A program made the position numbers and the translations under genes. This document shows positions 6,437 to 13,184 of a DNA stretch of 14,960 nucleotides, one piece after another. The notes beneath the pieces are model-generated. The model was not told the DNA's origin and did no database searches. It was given only the letters and a program-made list of their open reading frames with translations. Numbering within the stretch: position 1 is the stretch's first letter; each line of letters opens with the position of its first letter. The stretch spans positions 1-14,960 of the forward strand of contig JADJDU010000028.1 in NCBI GenBank assembly GCA_016702505.1, given 5' to 3'. Source of the stretch: Microthrixaceae bacterium (GTDB lineage: Bacteria; Actinomycetota; Acidimicrobiia; Acidimicrobiales; Iamiaceae).

Positions 6437-6918
6437 TCGAACCCCCCAGGGAAAGCCGCCTTCAGAGCGGACTCGTAACCGGCCGCATACAGGGCCTCGA
6501 CCTCATCGACATGGGCAGCGATCGCATCGTTGATCGCATGCGGCCCCTGACCGGCCACGCCAGCCGTCCACGAGTTCCCCACCCAGGGCGGGGCCTGCCT
6601 TGCCTGTGAATCGCGGTACCGCTCAGCCGCATACCAACCGGTCCGGCGAGACATGCCCCAGAACGCAGCCTTGGCATAACCAGGGCCACCAGAGATCGCC
6701 AGACGGGCCGTCGACTGAGTGCCACGGGCCTTGATCGCACCCGCAGCCAGGACCTGCTGACGGGTGCCAGAGCGGGCACCAGAACGAGCCCACTCCGACG
6801 CCTGCTCAGCAACCTTCTTGTTCGCCTTGCGCTGCTCGCGGGCCAGCCCCTGAGACGACGCCTTGAGGCCAGCGATCAACTCATCGAGGCCATCGACCTC
6901 GGCAGAGACCAGCGCCAT
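6433..6918 (-). CDS. HK97 gp10-like neck/tail protein (161 aa)
   Basis: The ATG 6918 shares one base with the tail tube stop (TGATG) and lacks its own strong ribosome site, so translation is probably coupled. The frame is open to 6957, but that would overlap the tail tube gene by 40 bases. The protein starts with a helical region (LDELIAGLKASSQGL, REQRKANKKVAEQASEWAR) and then a β/loop part with GYAKAAFWGMSRRTGWYA, PPWVGNSWTAGVAGQGPHAIN and a final helix. The 'G.kr.tGW ... W.G..W ... G.GPyaIn' pattern is typical of HK97 gp10-like proteins, which usually act at the head-tail junction. In most siphoviruses the gene comes before the tail tube; here it comes after. Confidence 0.75.
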   Translation of the reverse strand: MALVSAEVDGLDELIAGLKASSQGLAREQRKANKKVAEQASEWARSGARSGTRQQVLAAGAIKARGTQSTARLAISGGPGYAKAAFWGMSRRTGWYAAERYRDSQARQAPPWVGNSWTAGVAGQGPHAINDAIAAHVDEVEALYAAGYESALKAAFPGGFE

Positions 6919-7895
6919 CAGTACGCCGTGTCGGTGGTCTGGTACTCCAACGTCCACGCCGGATCAGTGCCGTTGTCCAGCACCCGGAACGGCAGAGGCT
7001 GTTCGGGTGTGGTGTCCAGACCGACCTTCGGGCTAGACCCGGTGAGCTGGATCAGCGGGAACGTCGCCCGAAACAGGAAGTCGAACCCAGTCTCGATCTC
7101 GGGACCGGTGAAGGTGATGATCAGATCCTCCAGCTCGGTGCCAGCAAGCCAAGCGTCCTGCCACGAATCGGAGTCGTAATCCAGCGACAGAGTGCCAGTC
7201 GGCTCCACACGGGTATTCAGCACCGGCTTCTCACGGCCACCCGCACAGATCCGCCACCGCTCCATGTCGAGCCCGGTCGGGATCGTGAAGTCAGCAGACC
7301 GCAGGCACTCAGAGTTGCCGTCGATCGACACCACACAGTCGATGTCACGGTAGACATGCGACGAAGTGGGGTAGGACGGGGTGACCGACGCGGCCGCAGT
7401 GTCGAGCGTCTTGTAGGCGAACGTCGACTTGAGGACCGGCAGGCCCTTGGGAGCCAGCGCCAGATTGAGGCTCTCGGCCATGCACCCGAGGTAGTCGTGA
7501 TGGTTCACCGTGCCGCCCACATCAGCGCGGCCAGCATGGACCGTGAACGACTTGGTGGGGCCGGTCGTGGTCGGGGTGAACGTGTGGAGCCTGGTCAGAG
7601 TCGCGCCACCCGGCGTGGTGGTCGCCACAGTCGACGCCACCGACGCCAGCACCAGGCCGAGAGACTTGGCCATCAGGTCCAGGGTCAGCACATGCTGACC
7701 ACCACGAGGCACAGCTACAGACCGCCCCGTCGGGGTGGCCACCGTCGCTGGGCGCATCCCACGGCTCTGGAGGTACTCCACATTCGGGGTGGCGTCATCG
7801 GTCTGGTTTTCGATGCCGCGGGTCAAAGTGGTGGCCTTGGTCCCCCACTCCACGGTCTCCTCGCCGATCGTCCAGAAGTTGTCTTGGATGCCCAT
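6918..7895 (-). CDS. Major tail tube protein
   Basis: Forms the stacked hexameric tube of the tail. With ATG 7895 (GGAGG six bases upstream, two bases after the previous stop) it has 325 aa; the frame also opens at 7925, but that would overlap the upstream gene and has no good site. The N-terminus MGIQDNFWTIGEETVEWGT resembles the start of the large tail-tube family common in actinophages (Phage_tube_2-like), followed by EYLQSRGMRPATVATPTGR and a helix MAKSLGLVLASVAS. The rest is β-rich, with MAESLNLALAPKGLPVLKST and TLSLDYDSDSWQDAWLAGTE. The position before the gp10-like, chaperone and tape measure genes supports the call. Confidence 0.88.
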   Translation of the reverse strand: MGIQDNFWTIGEETVEWGTKATTLTRGIENQTDDATPNVEYLQSRGMRPATVATPTGRSVAVPRGGQHVLTLDLMAKSLGLVLASVASTVATTTPGGATLTRLHTFTPTTTGPTKSFTVHAGRADVGGTVNHHDYLGCMAESLNLALAPKGLPVLKSTFAYKTLDTAAASVTPSYPTSSHVYRDIDCVVSIDGNSECLRSADFTIPTGLDMERWRICAGGREKPVLNTRVEPTGTLSLDYDSDSWQDAWLAGTELEDLIITFTGPEIETGFDFLFRATFPLIQLTGSSPKVGLDTTPEQPLPFRVLDNGTDPAWTLEYQTTDTAY

Positions 7896-7896
7896 A

Positions 7897-8211
7897 TCAG
7901 CCCTCCAGGCCGGTCGGGGTGGCACCGTCCGCGGGCGCGGCGGTGAAGGCGGTCACGGCCGCCCGGACGTCAGCCACCGGAGCAGACGCGTCCACGTCGA
8001 GCCCGTTGGACTCGGCGAACTCGATGAGGTCGGACTTCTTGGCCGTCGCCGGGTCGAACGGCTGCTCGCCGTCGGCCGGCACGAAGTCGGCGCCCAGCGT
8101 CGCCACCAGTGCGTCGTCGAGGTCGAGCACCTGGCCCGGGACGGGCACGAACGGATCCGCCCCGTTCGGGCTGAAGATGTACCCGGCAGGGCCGGTGTAG
8201 CGGACACGCAT
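7897..8211 (-). CDS. Small structural-region protein with HeH/LEM-like segment (104 aa)
   Basis: The start is ATG 8211 with AAGGAG eight bases upstream. The N-terminal half is β-like (MRVRYTGPAGYIFSPNGADP, then PVPGQVLDLDDALVATLG), resembling small phage proteins that follow the capsid or neck genes. Residues about 58-90 (KKSDLIEFAESNGLDVD followed by VADVRAAVTAF) look like a HeH/LEM or SAP-type helix-extended loop-helix, a 35-residue motif found in many phage structural-region proteins and in nucleic-acid-binding proteins. The C-terminus is a low-complexity Ala/Pro tail. It lies between the tail terminator candidate and the tail tube, two bases from the latter's start. The role is unknown; the domain call is by eye. 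Confidence 0.75.
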   Translation of the reverse strand: MRVRYTGPAGYIFSPNGADPFVPVPGQVLDLDDALVATLGADFVPADGEQPFDPATAKKSDLIEFAESNGLDVDASAPVADVRAAVTAFTAAPADGATPTGLEG

Positions 8212-8233
8212 AGCGTGGTCTCCTTGGTGAAGG

Positions 8234-8686
8234 TCAGGACAGGCGGGCGGTCACTTCGACCGTCACGCGAGCGGTACCGATCGGGCCCTCGGGGGTCTGG
8301 CCGCACGACATCGACTTCGACGCAACCCACGACATGAGGACCCCGTCCAAATCGGTGAGCGTCGGCGCCTCAGCCAACGTGTCTTGGATCGCTGCCACGA
8401 TCTCCGACAGGCGGGACATGGTGGCGTCCAGGTCGCGTTGCTCGGTCACGATGACCAGCAACGGCAGCGTGAACTCCTCGTCACGCTTCTGGCGTCCCTG
8501 CGTCATGACGGGCCGGTCCTCCGTGGAGGACAGTTCGTCGATGAACACCATCTCCGCTTTGCGGTTCAGGTCACCAGGCCACCCGGGCTCGACCGCCACC
8601 TTGCCGCGCAGGGTGTTGTGATCACGGAGCAGGTCGACGATGTGCTGGGCGCACAACCACCAGACGGTTGTGGTCGGCTCAGCCAC
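8234..8686 (-). CDS. Probable tail terminator / neck protein (150 aa)
   Basis: The start is GTG 8686, overlapping the adaptor by eight bases with no strong ribosome site, which suggests coupled translation. The fold pattern fits tail terminators, which cap the tail tube and join it to the head: an N-terminal helix (WWLCAQHIVDLLRDHN), a strand with MVFIDELSSTEDRP, a charged loop (QGRQKRDEEFTLPLLVIV), a long helix (ATMSRLSEIVAAIQDTL), and closing strands (GPIGTARVTVEVTARL). Length and the place between adaptor and tail tube gene agree. It could instead be a head-closure protein; no separate head-closure gene is obvious in this module. Confidence 0.65.
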   Translation of the reverse strand: MAEPTTTVWWLCAQHIVDLLRDHNTLRGKVAVEPGWPGDLNRKAEMVFIDELSSTEDRPVMTQGRQKRDEEFTLPLLVIVTEQRDLDATMSRLSEIVAAIQDTLAEAPTLTDLDGVLMSWVASKSMSCGQTPEGPIGTARVTVEVTARLS

Positions 8687-9236
8687 CGTACCGGAAGTCC
8701 CGTTCGGCGTTCAGCGCAGCATCGATGTCCAAGTACCCGGTCGGCCGGCCAGCGGCCCAGTCGGGGGTGGAGTAGCGGGTGGTGCCACCGTCGAAGTTCT
8801 GTGACAGGACGTCACGGCTGGTGCCGGACTGTGAGTTGACGACACGGCGCATCACGTACGCGGCACACGCGGCCAGGATCCCCTCGGGGGTTGTCGCCAT
8901 GCCGTGGGTGTATTCGACCGTCACCCACCCGTTGCGGTCGACGAACATGCACCCGCGGGCAGCGTCCAGGTCGTCGGTGTCGAACGAGATGGCGTTCGAG
9001 TCCGAGTCCTCGACGGACACGATCGACAGGATCTGCACGTGAGGCAACTCGAGGACGCCCCGGCGTGGGCGGCCGACGTGGGTGGCCTCGCGGGTCGTGA
9101 ACCCGACACCCCGGTACCGTTCAGCCAGCGCCTCGAACTCGGCGACGAGACGTTCGATCTCGTCGTCTGAGACGTCAGTGATGCGCGGTTGCCGGACGCG
9201 AACCTGCGCCGCCGTGAGGTACGGAACCTCAGCCAT
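8679..9236 (-). CDS. Head-tail connector / adaptor protein (HK97 gp6-like)
   Basis: Probably the adaptor ring that binds under the portal and starts the neck. At 185 aa it shows the expected layout: an N-terminal helical part (YLTAAQVRVRQP, then DDEIERLVAEFEALAERYRG), a β-insert with LPHVQILSIVSVEDSD, the family-like segment VTVEYTHGMATTPEGILAACAAYVMRRVV, and a C-terminal tail with YSTPDWAAGRPTGYLDIDAALN. The start ATG 9236 overlaps the upstream gene by eight bases and has GGAAG just before it. The position immediately after capsid and before the tail genes supports the call. I rely on pattern and context, so the exact neck component is uncertain. Confidence 0.75.
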   Translation of the reverse strand: MAEVPYLTAAQVRVRQPRITDVSDDEIERLVAEFEALAERYRGVGFTTREATHVGRPRRGVLELPHVQILSIVSVEDSDSNAISFDTDDLDAARGCMFVDRNGWVTVEYTHGMATTPEGILAACAAYVMRRVVNSQSGTSRDVLSQNFDGGTTRYSTPDWAAGRPTGYLDIDAALNAERDFRYGG

Positions 9237-9441
9237 CTTCTTCCACCGTCGTGGTCTTGGGCTTACGGGTGGGGCGCTTCACCGGTTCAGCCGGAACCGC
9301 GGTGGGGTACGTGGGCTGGACCGGCTCGAACAGTTCGGAACGGCCGGCCACGATCGGGTCGGTGGTCGTGAAGATCGCACCCGACGGGTACACCCGGCGA
9401 CCGACAGCGAACGGCACCTTGGCGCGAAGAAGATCAGCCAC
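9229..9441 (-). CDS. Small conserved-looking structural protein (70 aa), function unknown
   Basis: First gene after the capsid hairpin. It starts at GTG 9441 with GGAGG six bases upstream. The N-terminal part (MADLLRAKVPFAVGRRVYPSG, then IFTTTDPIVAGRSELFEPV) reads as a small β-rich fold, and the C-terminus is Pro/Lys/Thr-rich and probably disordered. Short proteins with this shape (a 'V..G..Y..G......D..V..R..LFE' pattern) often follow the capsid gene in actinophages and are annotated as hypothetical or head-associated. I cannot assign a role; a minor head or connector-associated protein is the best guess from position. It overlaps the next gene by eight bases. Confidence 0.75.
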   Translation of the reverse strand: MADLLRAKVPFAVGRRVYPSGAIFTTTDPIVAGRSELFEPVQPTYPTAVPAEPVKRPTRKPKTTTVEEDG

Positions 9442-9463
9442 AACGAACCTCCAGGGGTCAATG

Positions 9464-9500
9464 TGAGGGGTGAGGGGTCCTGGCCCGCCCTGTTGAGGGG
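9464..9500. repeat. Three copies of TGAGGGG beside and within the hairpin loop
   Basis: The 7-mer TGAGGGG (plus strand) occurs at 9464-9470, 9471-9477 and again as the loop of the hairpin at 9494-9500. The first two are in tandem. It may be chance in a G-rich gap, or the loop could be a recognition sequence related to the tandem copies. No function is known. Confidence 0.45.
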
Positions 9501-9514
9501 CAGGGCGGGCCAGG
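9479..9514 (-). terminator. Perfect 14-bp hairpin after the capsid gene (attenuator or RNA-stability element)
   Basis: The arms 9479-9492 (CCTGGCCCGCCCTG on the plus strand) and 9501-9514 (CAGGGCGGGCCAGG) are exact inverted repeats around an 8-base loop (9493-9500). They sit in the only sizeable non-coding gap of the module, between the capsid stop and the next start. Twelve of the 14 pairs are G-C, so the RNA stem would be very stable. There is no U-run on the 3' side in either direction, so it is not a classical intrinsic terminator. It could partly stop transcription or protect the 3' end of capsid mRNA so that capsid exceeds the neck proteins. The structure is seen; the function is inferred. 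Confidence 0.7.
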
Positions 9515-9531
9515 GGACTAGCCGGGCTGGA

Positions 9532-10965
9532 TCAGGCCGTGGTCGGCAGGTCCAGCAGCGTGAACGCGGAATCGTTGATCGAGTCCGCACCCACACGCCA
9601 GAAGGCGTACAAGCCGCGCTGGCCGGTCAGGGCGCCGTCACCGTTCACACGGTGCGGCACGTACTCCACCGACAGGCCCACCCGATCAGCGATCAGGTAG
9701 TTCTGGAAGTCGCCGAGCACCATGATGTAGTTGTTGGCCGTGGCGGCGGCGCTGTACGCACCGTCCATCGCGGACGACTCGTACACCGGGTAGCCGATGA
9801 GCTCGGGTGGGAGGCCGGCACCCAGCCGCTCCCACAGGGAAGCGCCACCGGCGGTGTCGAACTGGCGGATCAGGTTGTAGATCGCCTTGTTGGCGACCCA
9901 CTTGGCGTTCTGCCGGTACCGGTCGCCGAGGGCGTTCTCAACGGCGTAGATGTCCGCGACCACCAGGGCCTCCGAGGTGGAGACGTTGATCTCCGAGGAG
10001 GTGCCAGCGAGGGCGGTCACGATGCCGTAGGGCTCGTTCGAGCCGTTGCCGGCGCCGACGGCGAACTTGGTCGCCTCCAGGTTGTCCTTCGCGTCGGCGA
10101 AGAGCCGCAGCATCTCGGAACCGAACTGGGCCCAGTCCTGGCCGATCTCGATCGAGTAGTCGACGGAGGCGTGGGCCTTGTGGACGGTCACGGACGGCTG
10201 GGCGAGGGTGGGGGCACCGTCGGACACGGCGGCGGCCTCAGCGGCGAACGCAGCGGTGACCCCGGCCGAGCTGACACCGTTCCAGGTGTCGGTGGTGACC
10301 GGGACGACCCGGGAGATCTGCCGGAACGGGTTGGTCGACCCGTCGCTGGTGAGGATCACCGTGGGGTCGAGAGTGAACGGCACGGCGTAGCCACCGGCGT
10401 TGTCGGTGAGCGACGCGGCACGGGACCAGGCGGCGGCCTCGTCGGGGGTGAAGGCGTCACGCTGACCGGCCGCGTACTTCGAGAAGGCGTCACGGTAGGT
10501 GTCCGAACCGGTGGCGGCGATACGGATCGCCACCGTCGGGTCGAGGGTGCGGACCAGGCGCTCGGCCTGCTCGCGGTGAGCGTCACCCAGGCCTTCGACC
10601 TGCTCGATGGCACGCAGGCCACGGGAACGGATCTCCTGCGGGGTGGCGTCGAAGCGGAGGTCGGACAGGTCGAAGGCGTCGCGCTTGGCGATCATCTCCG
10701 GGGCGCCCGAGAAGCCGGGGGTCACGTTGGTGGTGTGCGAGGCGAGCCGTTCGACCTGCTCGGCCCGGGCCAGCAGCCCCTCCAGGCGGGTGATCTCGGC
10801 GGTGCCAGCATCCCAGCGGGCCTGCTCGTCGGCGGTCAGGGCCTCGGCGGCGCTGCGCTCGGAGGCGTCGGTGAGGGTGGCGCCACGGGTGACGGCCCCC
10901 TCGTGGATGTCACGGAGGCAGGCAGCCAGATAGGCCAGGGCCTCACGGAGTTCGGTGGTGGTCAT
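9532..10965 (-). CDS. Major capsid protein (HK97 fold, with N-terminal scaffold)
   Basis: The icosahedral shell subunit, 477 aa. Residues 1 to about 140 are helical and charged (for example ARWDAGTAEITRLEGLLARA), matching the delta/scaffold domain normally removed by the protease encoded just upstream. The HK97-fold body starts near DNAGGYAVPFTLDPTVI (189-205) and continues through NPFRQISRVVPVTTDTW, SVTVHKAHASVDYSIEIGQD, the FAVGAGNGSNEPYGIV loop (301-316) and LIGYPVYESSAM, and ends FWRVGADSINDSAFTLLDL. The start ATG 10965 has GGAGGG at good spacing. Many codons end in C compared with the tape measure, as expected for the most abundant virion protein. A strong hairpin follows 17 bases after its stop. 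The exact cleavage site cannot be read from sequence. Confidence 0.96.
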   Translation of the reverse strand: MTTTELREALAYLAACLRDIHEGAVTRGATLTDASERSAAEALTADEQARWDAGTAEITRLEGLLARAEQVERLASHTTNVTPGFSGAPEMIAKRDAFDLSDLRFDATPQEIRSRGLRAIEQVEGLGDAHREQAERLVRTLDPTVAIRIAATGSDTYRDAFSKYAAGQRDAFTPDEAAAWSRAASLTDNAGGYAVPFTLDPTVILTSDGSTNPFRQISRVVPVTTDTWNGVSSAGVTAAFAAEAAAVSDGAPTLAQPSVTVHKAHASVDYSIEIGQDWAQFGSEMLRLFADAKDNLEATKFAVGAGNGSNEPYGIVTALAGTSSEINVSTSEALVVADIYAVENALGDRYRQNAKWVANKAIYNLIRQFDTAGGASLWERLGAGLPPELIGYPVYESSAMDGAYSAAATANNYIMVLGDFQNYLIADRVGLSVEYVPHRVNGDGALTGQRGLYAFWRVGADSINDSAFTLLDLPTTA

Positions 10966-11684
10966 GGGTTGGTCCCTCCAGGGATCAGAAGTGCGAGCGC
11001 CCGGGACCGGGCGTCGGTGGAAAGACCGGAGTGCGTCAGCGGCTCCAGGTCGGGGCCGGCGGGTGCCTCCTCCGAGGTGCCGAGAACGGCGGCGTCGGGG
11101 GCGGGACTGCCAAGAACAGGGAGGGCGCGGGCCAGCGCGGCCAGCGCCTCGGGATCGACTGTCAGTGCGGCGATCAGGTCAGTGATGTCGGTATCACCGG
11201 TGCGGACGCCAGCGATCAGGGCGCCGTCGTAGGCCGGGAACGACACGGCCGACACCTCATCAAGACGGGCCTCCAAGCGTTCGACCATCGAACGGTCCTG
11301 GTTCCAACGGTCACGGACCGGACGGAACCCGATCGACAGCGCGTCGAGGGCCCCGTCCCTGATGAGCTCGAGCGCCTCGTCCCCTGCCTGGGTGGCCGAG
11401 ACATGGAACTCTGCGTACAGGCCGGCGCCGTCCTCACGGAGCAGCGCCGCCCGGCCGAGCGGCATCGAACGGCGGTCGTGTTGGGCGAGGAACTTCACCC
11501 GGTCGCCACGCTCCCGGATCGTCTTGGCGAACGCGCCACGACGGAACACCTCGGTGTAGGAACCGGAGGCGTCACGGATCGGCGTCGGCGCGTCGAACGG
11601 GACAGCGATCCCCACGACGGTTCGACCGTCGCCACGGATCTCCAGATCTGCCTGGTGGGCGCGGTTGAGGAACACCTCATCCAT
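10962..11684 (-). CDS. Prohead maturation protease (HK97 / S78 family)
   Basis: This serine protease is packed into the prohead and cuts the N-terminal scaffold region off the capsid protein before DNA is packaged. At 240 aa it has the family signatures: a β-rich start with GIAVPFDAPTPI and the VFRRGAFAKTI element, His69 in FLAQHDRRSMPLGRA (catalytic His candidate), Ser117 in DALSIGFRPV (nucleophile candidate), and Glu143 in RLDEVSAVSFPAYDGA, a conserved strand after the active site. The start is ATG 11684; GAGGA lies about 11 bases upstream, which is rather long spacing. A 33-bp gap separates it from the portal stop. Its TGA overlaps the capsid ATG by four bases (ATGA), so protease and capsid are coupled. 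The C-terminus after residue 165 is Ala/Pro-rich and probably flexible. Confidence 0.93.
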   Translation of the reverse strand: MDEVFLNRAHQADLEIRGDGRTVVGIAVPFDAPTPIRDASGSYTEVFRRGAFAKTIRERGDRVKFLAQHDRRSMPLGRAALLREDGAGLYAEFHVSATQAGDEALELIRDGALDALSIGFRPVRDRWNQDRSMVERLEARLDEVSAVSFPAYDGALIAGVRTGDTDITDLIAALTVDPEALAALARALPVLGSPAPDAAVLGTSEEAPAGPDLEPLTHSGLSTDARSRALALLIPGGTNP

Positions 11685-11717
11685 AGGGGGTCACTTCCTC
11701 TCATGTGAGGTGGGGGG
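11685..11717. other. Short gap between portal and protease
   Basis: Thirty-three bases without a gene. It holds the GAGAGGA ribosome site for the protease inside an imperfect palindrome (CCTCACATGAGAGG on the minus strand, with A-A mismatches). The palindrome could weakly mask the site; nothing else is seen. Confidence 0.4.
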
Positions 11718-13034
11718 TTAGACGCCAGCAGTGGTGCCGGGCGACTGCATCTGCACCGACAACAGGCCGGTGTGCTTGAGCAGCGAGAAGTTGCGGGACT
11801 TGACCGCCTGCTTCACCGACTCAGGGTCGAACCCGCCGTCGGTGAGGGTGCGAATCGTGGTCGCATCCGCCGCGAAGATCTCGGCCTCGTCCCGCTGGTC
11901 CTCTTGCAAGAACGAGATGTGCTGGTCGTCGTACCAGAGCCGGGCCCCGGAGCGGGGCGATATCACGGACTCCAGGGCCGCGGCAGCGTCGCCCCACGCC
12001 GGTCGAGCGAAGATGTCAGCGAAGTGACGTCGGGCCTGGCCGTAGTTGCTGTACGTCGCCGCCCCGAGCCCTTCGGACAGGCCGGCGATGATCGGCGGCA
12101 CCTGCGCAGCAGACGCAAGGCGTGTCTCCCCCGCGCCCTGCGTCGCCTTGAAGTCGAGCTGCTTGAGGTCGGCGCCCACCACTTTCACGTCTGCGCCGCC
12201 AGCCAGCCACAGCGTCCGGTAGGCGTTCCGGGCCCCTTCGTTGTCTCGCATCGCCTCGATGAAGTCGAGTGCGTCCTTCTTGGTGAGCGCCTTGTCCAGA
12301 CTGACGGCGAGGTTCGGGGTCGCCGCGTTCTCGAAGAACTTGGCCTTGTGCTCCGTGGCCCCCATGTCCGCTTCGACCTCACGGATCACCGGAGTGATCC
12401 ACGACATGCCCCGCCAGTTCGCATCAGGATCAGGGGTCGGCGCGTAGTGGATGATCTCATCAGGCCAGAAGATCTGCGGCTCACCTTGGCCGACGCAGCC
12501 GGAACGCCAAAATAGGTAAGCGACCGGTTCGGCGTCAGGATCGTCTGGAAGGTTCGACGGGGACCCAGTGACGATCGACACCAGCGTGGGCCGCAGGCGT
12601 CGAATCCGGGGACCTGAGGGGGTGTCACGGCGCACCCCGTAGAACTGGCCGGCCAACGACGCATCCTGTTCCATGCGGGCCAGCAGATCCGAAGTCGTCC
12701 CGTTCAGCCACGGCCGTTCCAACAGGTCAAGATCAGCGGTGCCGAACATCTCGCCGGGGGTGCCGTTGTCCAGGCGCTGCCACTGGAACCGGGCCTGCTT
12801 AAACAGGGCGACTCGGGCAGCGATCAGCCCGAACACCACCCCATCACGCTTGTAGATGCCGCGGACGTAGCCCTCGAAGTTGTTGGGGATCGGCTCGACC
12901 GACTGCTTGCCCCACGTCGTATGGACCGGGTTCATACTCATGGGGTCCAAGCCAGCGAACGGCACCCACGAAGCCAGGTCCACCAGGGCCCGCTCCTCGG
13001 TGCGGCCACCACGCAGACGGTCGATACGGCGCAT
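11718..13034 (-). CDS. Portal protein (HK97 type)
   Basis: The portal forms the dodecameric ring at one capsid vertex; DNA enters through it and the neck docks onto it. With ATG 13034 the product is 438 aa, usual for HK97-type actinophage portals. The family-typical core is visible: a region around YVRGIYKRDGVVFGLIAAR, the wing part with MEQDASLAGQFYGV and the IFWPDEIIHYAPTPDPD segment, then MSWITPVIREVEADMGATEH, KAKFFENAATPNLAVSLDK, and a C-terminal RHFADIFARPAW stretch. The frame is open upstream to ATG 13115, but that part overlaps the small hydrophobic gene in another frame, lacks a ribosome site and encodes a Trp/Gly-rich run unlike portals. ATG 13034 overlaps the preceding stop by one base and has GAGG just upstream. 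The order terminase-portal-protease-capsid supports the call. Confidence 0.93.
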   Translation of the reverse strand: MRRIDRLRGGRTEERALVDLASWVPFAGLDPMSMNPVHTTWGKQSVEPIPNNFEGYVRGIYKRDGVVFGLIAARVALFKQARFQWQRLDNGTPGEMFGTADLDLLERPWLNGTTSDLLARMEQDASLAGQFYGVRRDTPSGPRIRRLRPTLVSIVTGSPSNLPDDPDAEPVAYLFWRSGCVGQGEPQIFWPDEIIHYAPTPDPDANWRGMSWITPVIREVEADMGATEHKAKFFENAATPNLAVSLDKALTKKDALDFIEAMRDNEGARNAYRTLWLAGGADVKVVGADLKQLDFKATQGAGETRLASAAQVPPIIAGLSEGLGAATYSNYGQARRHFADIFARPAWGDAAAALESVISPRSGARLWYDDQHISFLQEDQRDEAEIFAADATTIRTLTDGGFDPESVKQAVKSRNFSLLKHTGLLSVQMQSPGTTAGV

Positions 13035-13171
13035 CAGCCCTCGCCCAACAGGAACCACGCAGCCCCGCAACCAGCACCAGCCGCGGCCAAGCCAAGCGAC
13101 GGTACCACCAGCCATCCAGCGGCCGTCAAGAGCGCCACAGCGGCAAGCAACAGCAGATCAAGCAGCTTCAC
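13034..13171 (-). CDS. Small hydrophobic, probably membrane-associated protein (45 aa)
   Basis: A short gene filling the space between terminase and portal. It starts at GTG 13171, with GAGGAGG at 13178-13184 and a six-base spacer, and its TGA shares one base with the portal ATG. The product begins MKLLDLLLLAAVALLTAAGW, then a small polar-free stretch rich in Gly and Ala, and ends AAWFLLGEG. That gives one strong hydrophobic helix (residues 2-24) and a second weak one (about 26-42), so one or two membrane passes. There are almost no charged residues except near the ends. I recognise no family. The strong ribosome site and exact fit between neighbours argue that it is real. It could act at the membrane during infection, but that is a guess from composition only. 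Confidence 0.7.
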   Translation of the reverse strand: MKLLDLLLLAAVALLTAAGWLVVPSLGLAAAGAGCGAAWFLLGEG

Positions 13172-13177
13172 CGGGCA

Positions 13178-13184
13178 CCTCCTC
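13178..13184 (-). promoter_or_regulatory. Shine-Dalgarno site overlapping the terminase stop
   Basis: On the minus strand TGAGGAGG joins the terminase stop codon (TGA, 13185-13183) to an almost ideal ribosome site six bases before the GTG of the 45-residue hydrophobic gene. This is the main support for that gene and suggests termination-reinitiation coupling. Confidence 0.7.

Noticed and set aside
9479..9514. Classical rho-independent terminator
   Set aside because: The stem is excellent but no T-run follows on either strand, so I call it only an attenuator or RNA-end element.
9082..11232. Plus-strand open frame of 716 codons opposite capsid and protease genes
   Set aside because: It is antisense to two well-recognised genes, rich in Gly, Arg, Val and His with no family-like motif, and has no ribosome site. 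Such frames arise when high-GC genes have strong third-position bias.
11694..11707. Palindrome before the protease as an operator
   Set aside because: Only four-base arms plus CATG with mismatches; too weak to support a regulatory site.
13035..13115. N-terminal extension of the portal from ATG 13115
   Set aside because: It overlaps the small hydrophobic gene in another frame, has no ribosome site and gives a Trp/Gly/Val run not typical of portals.
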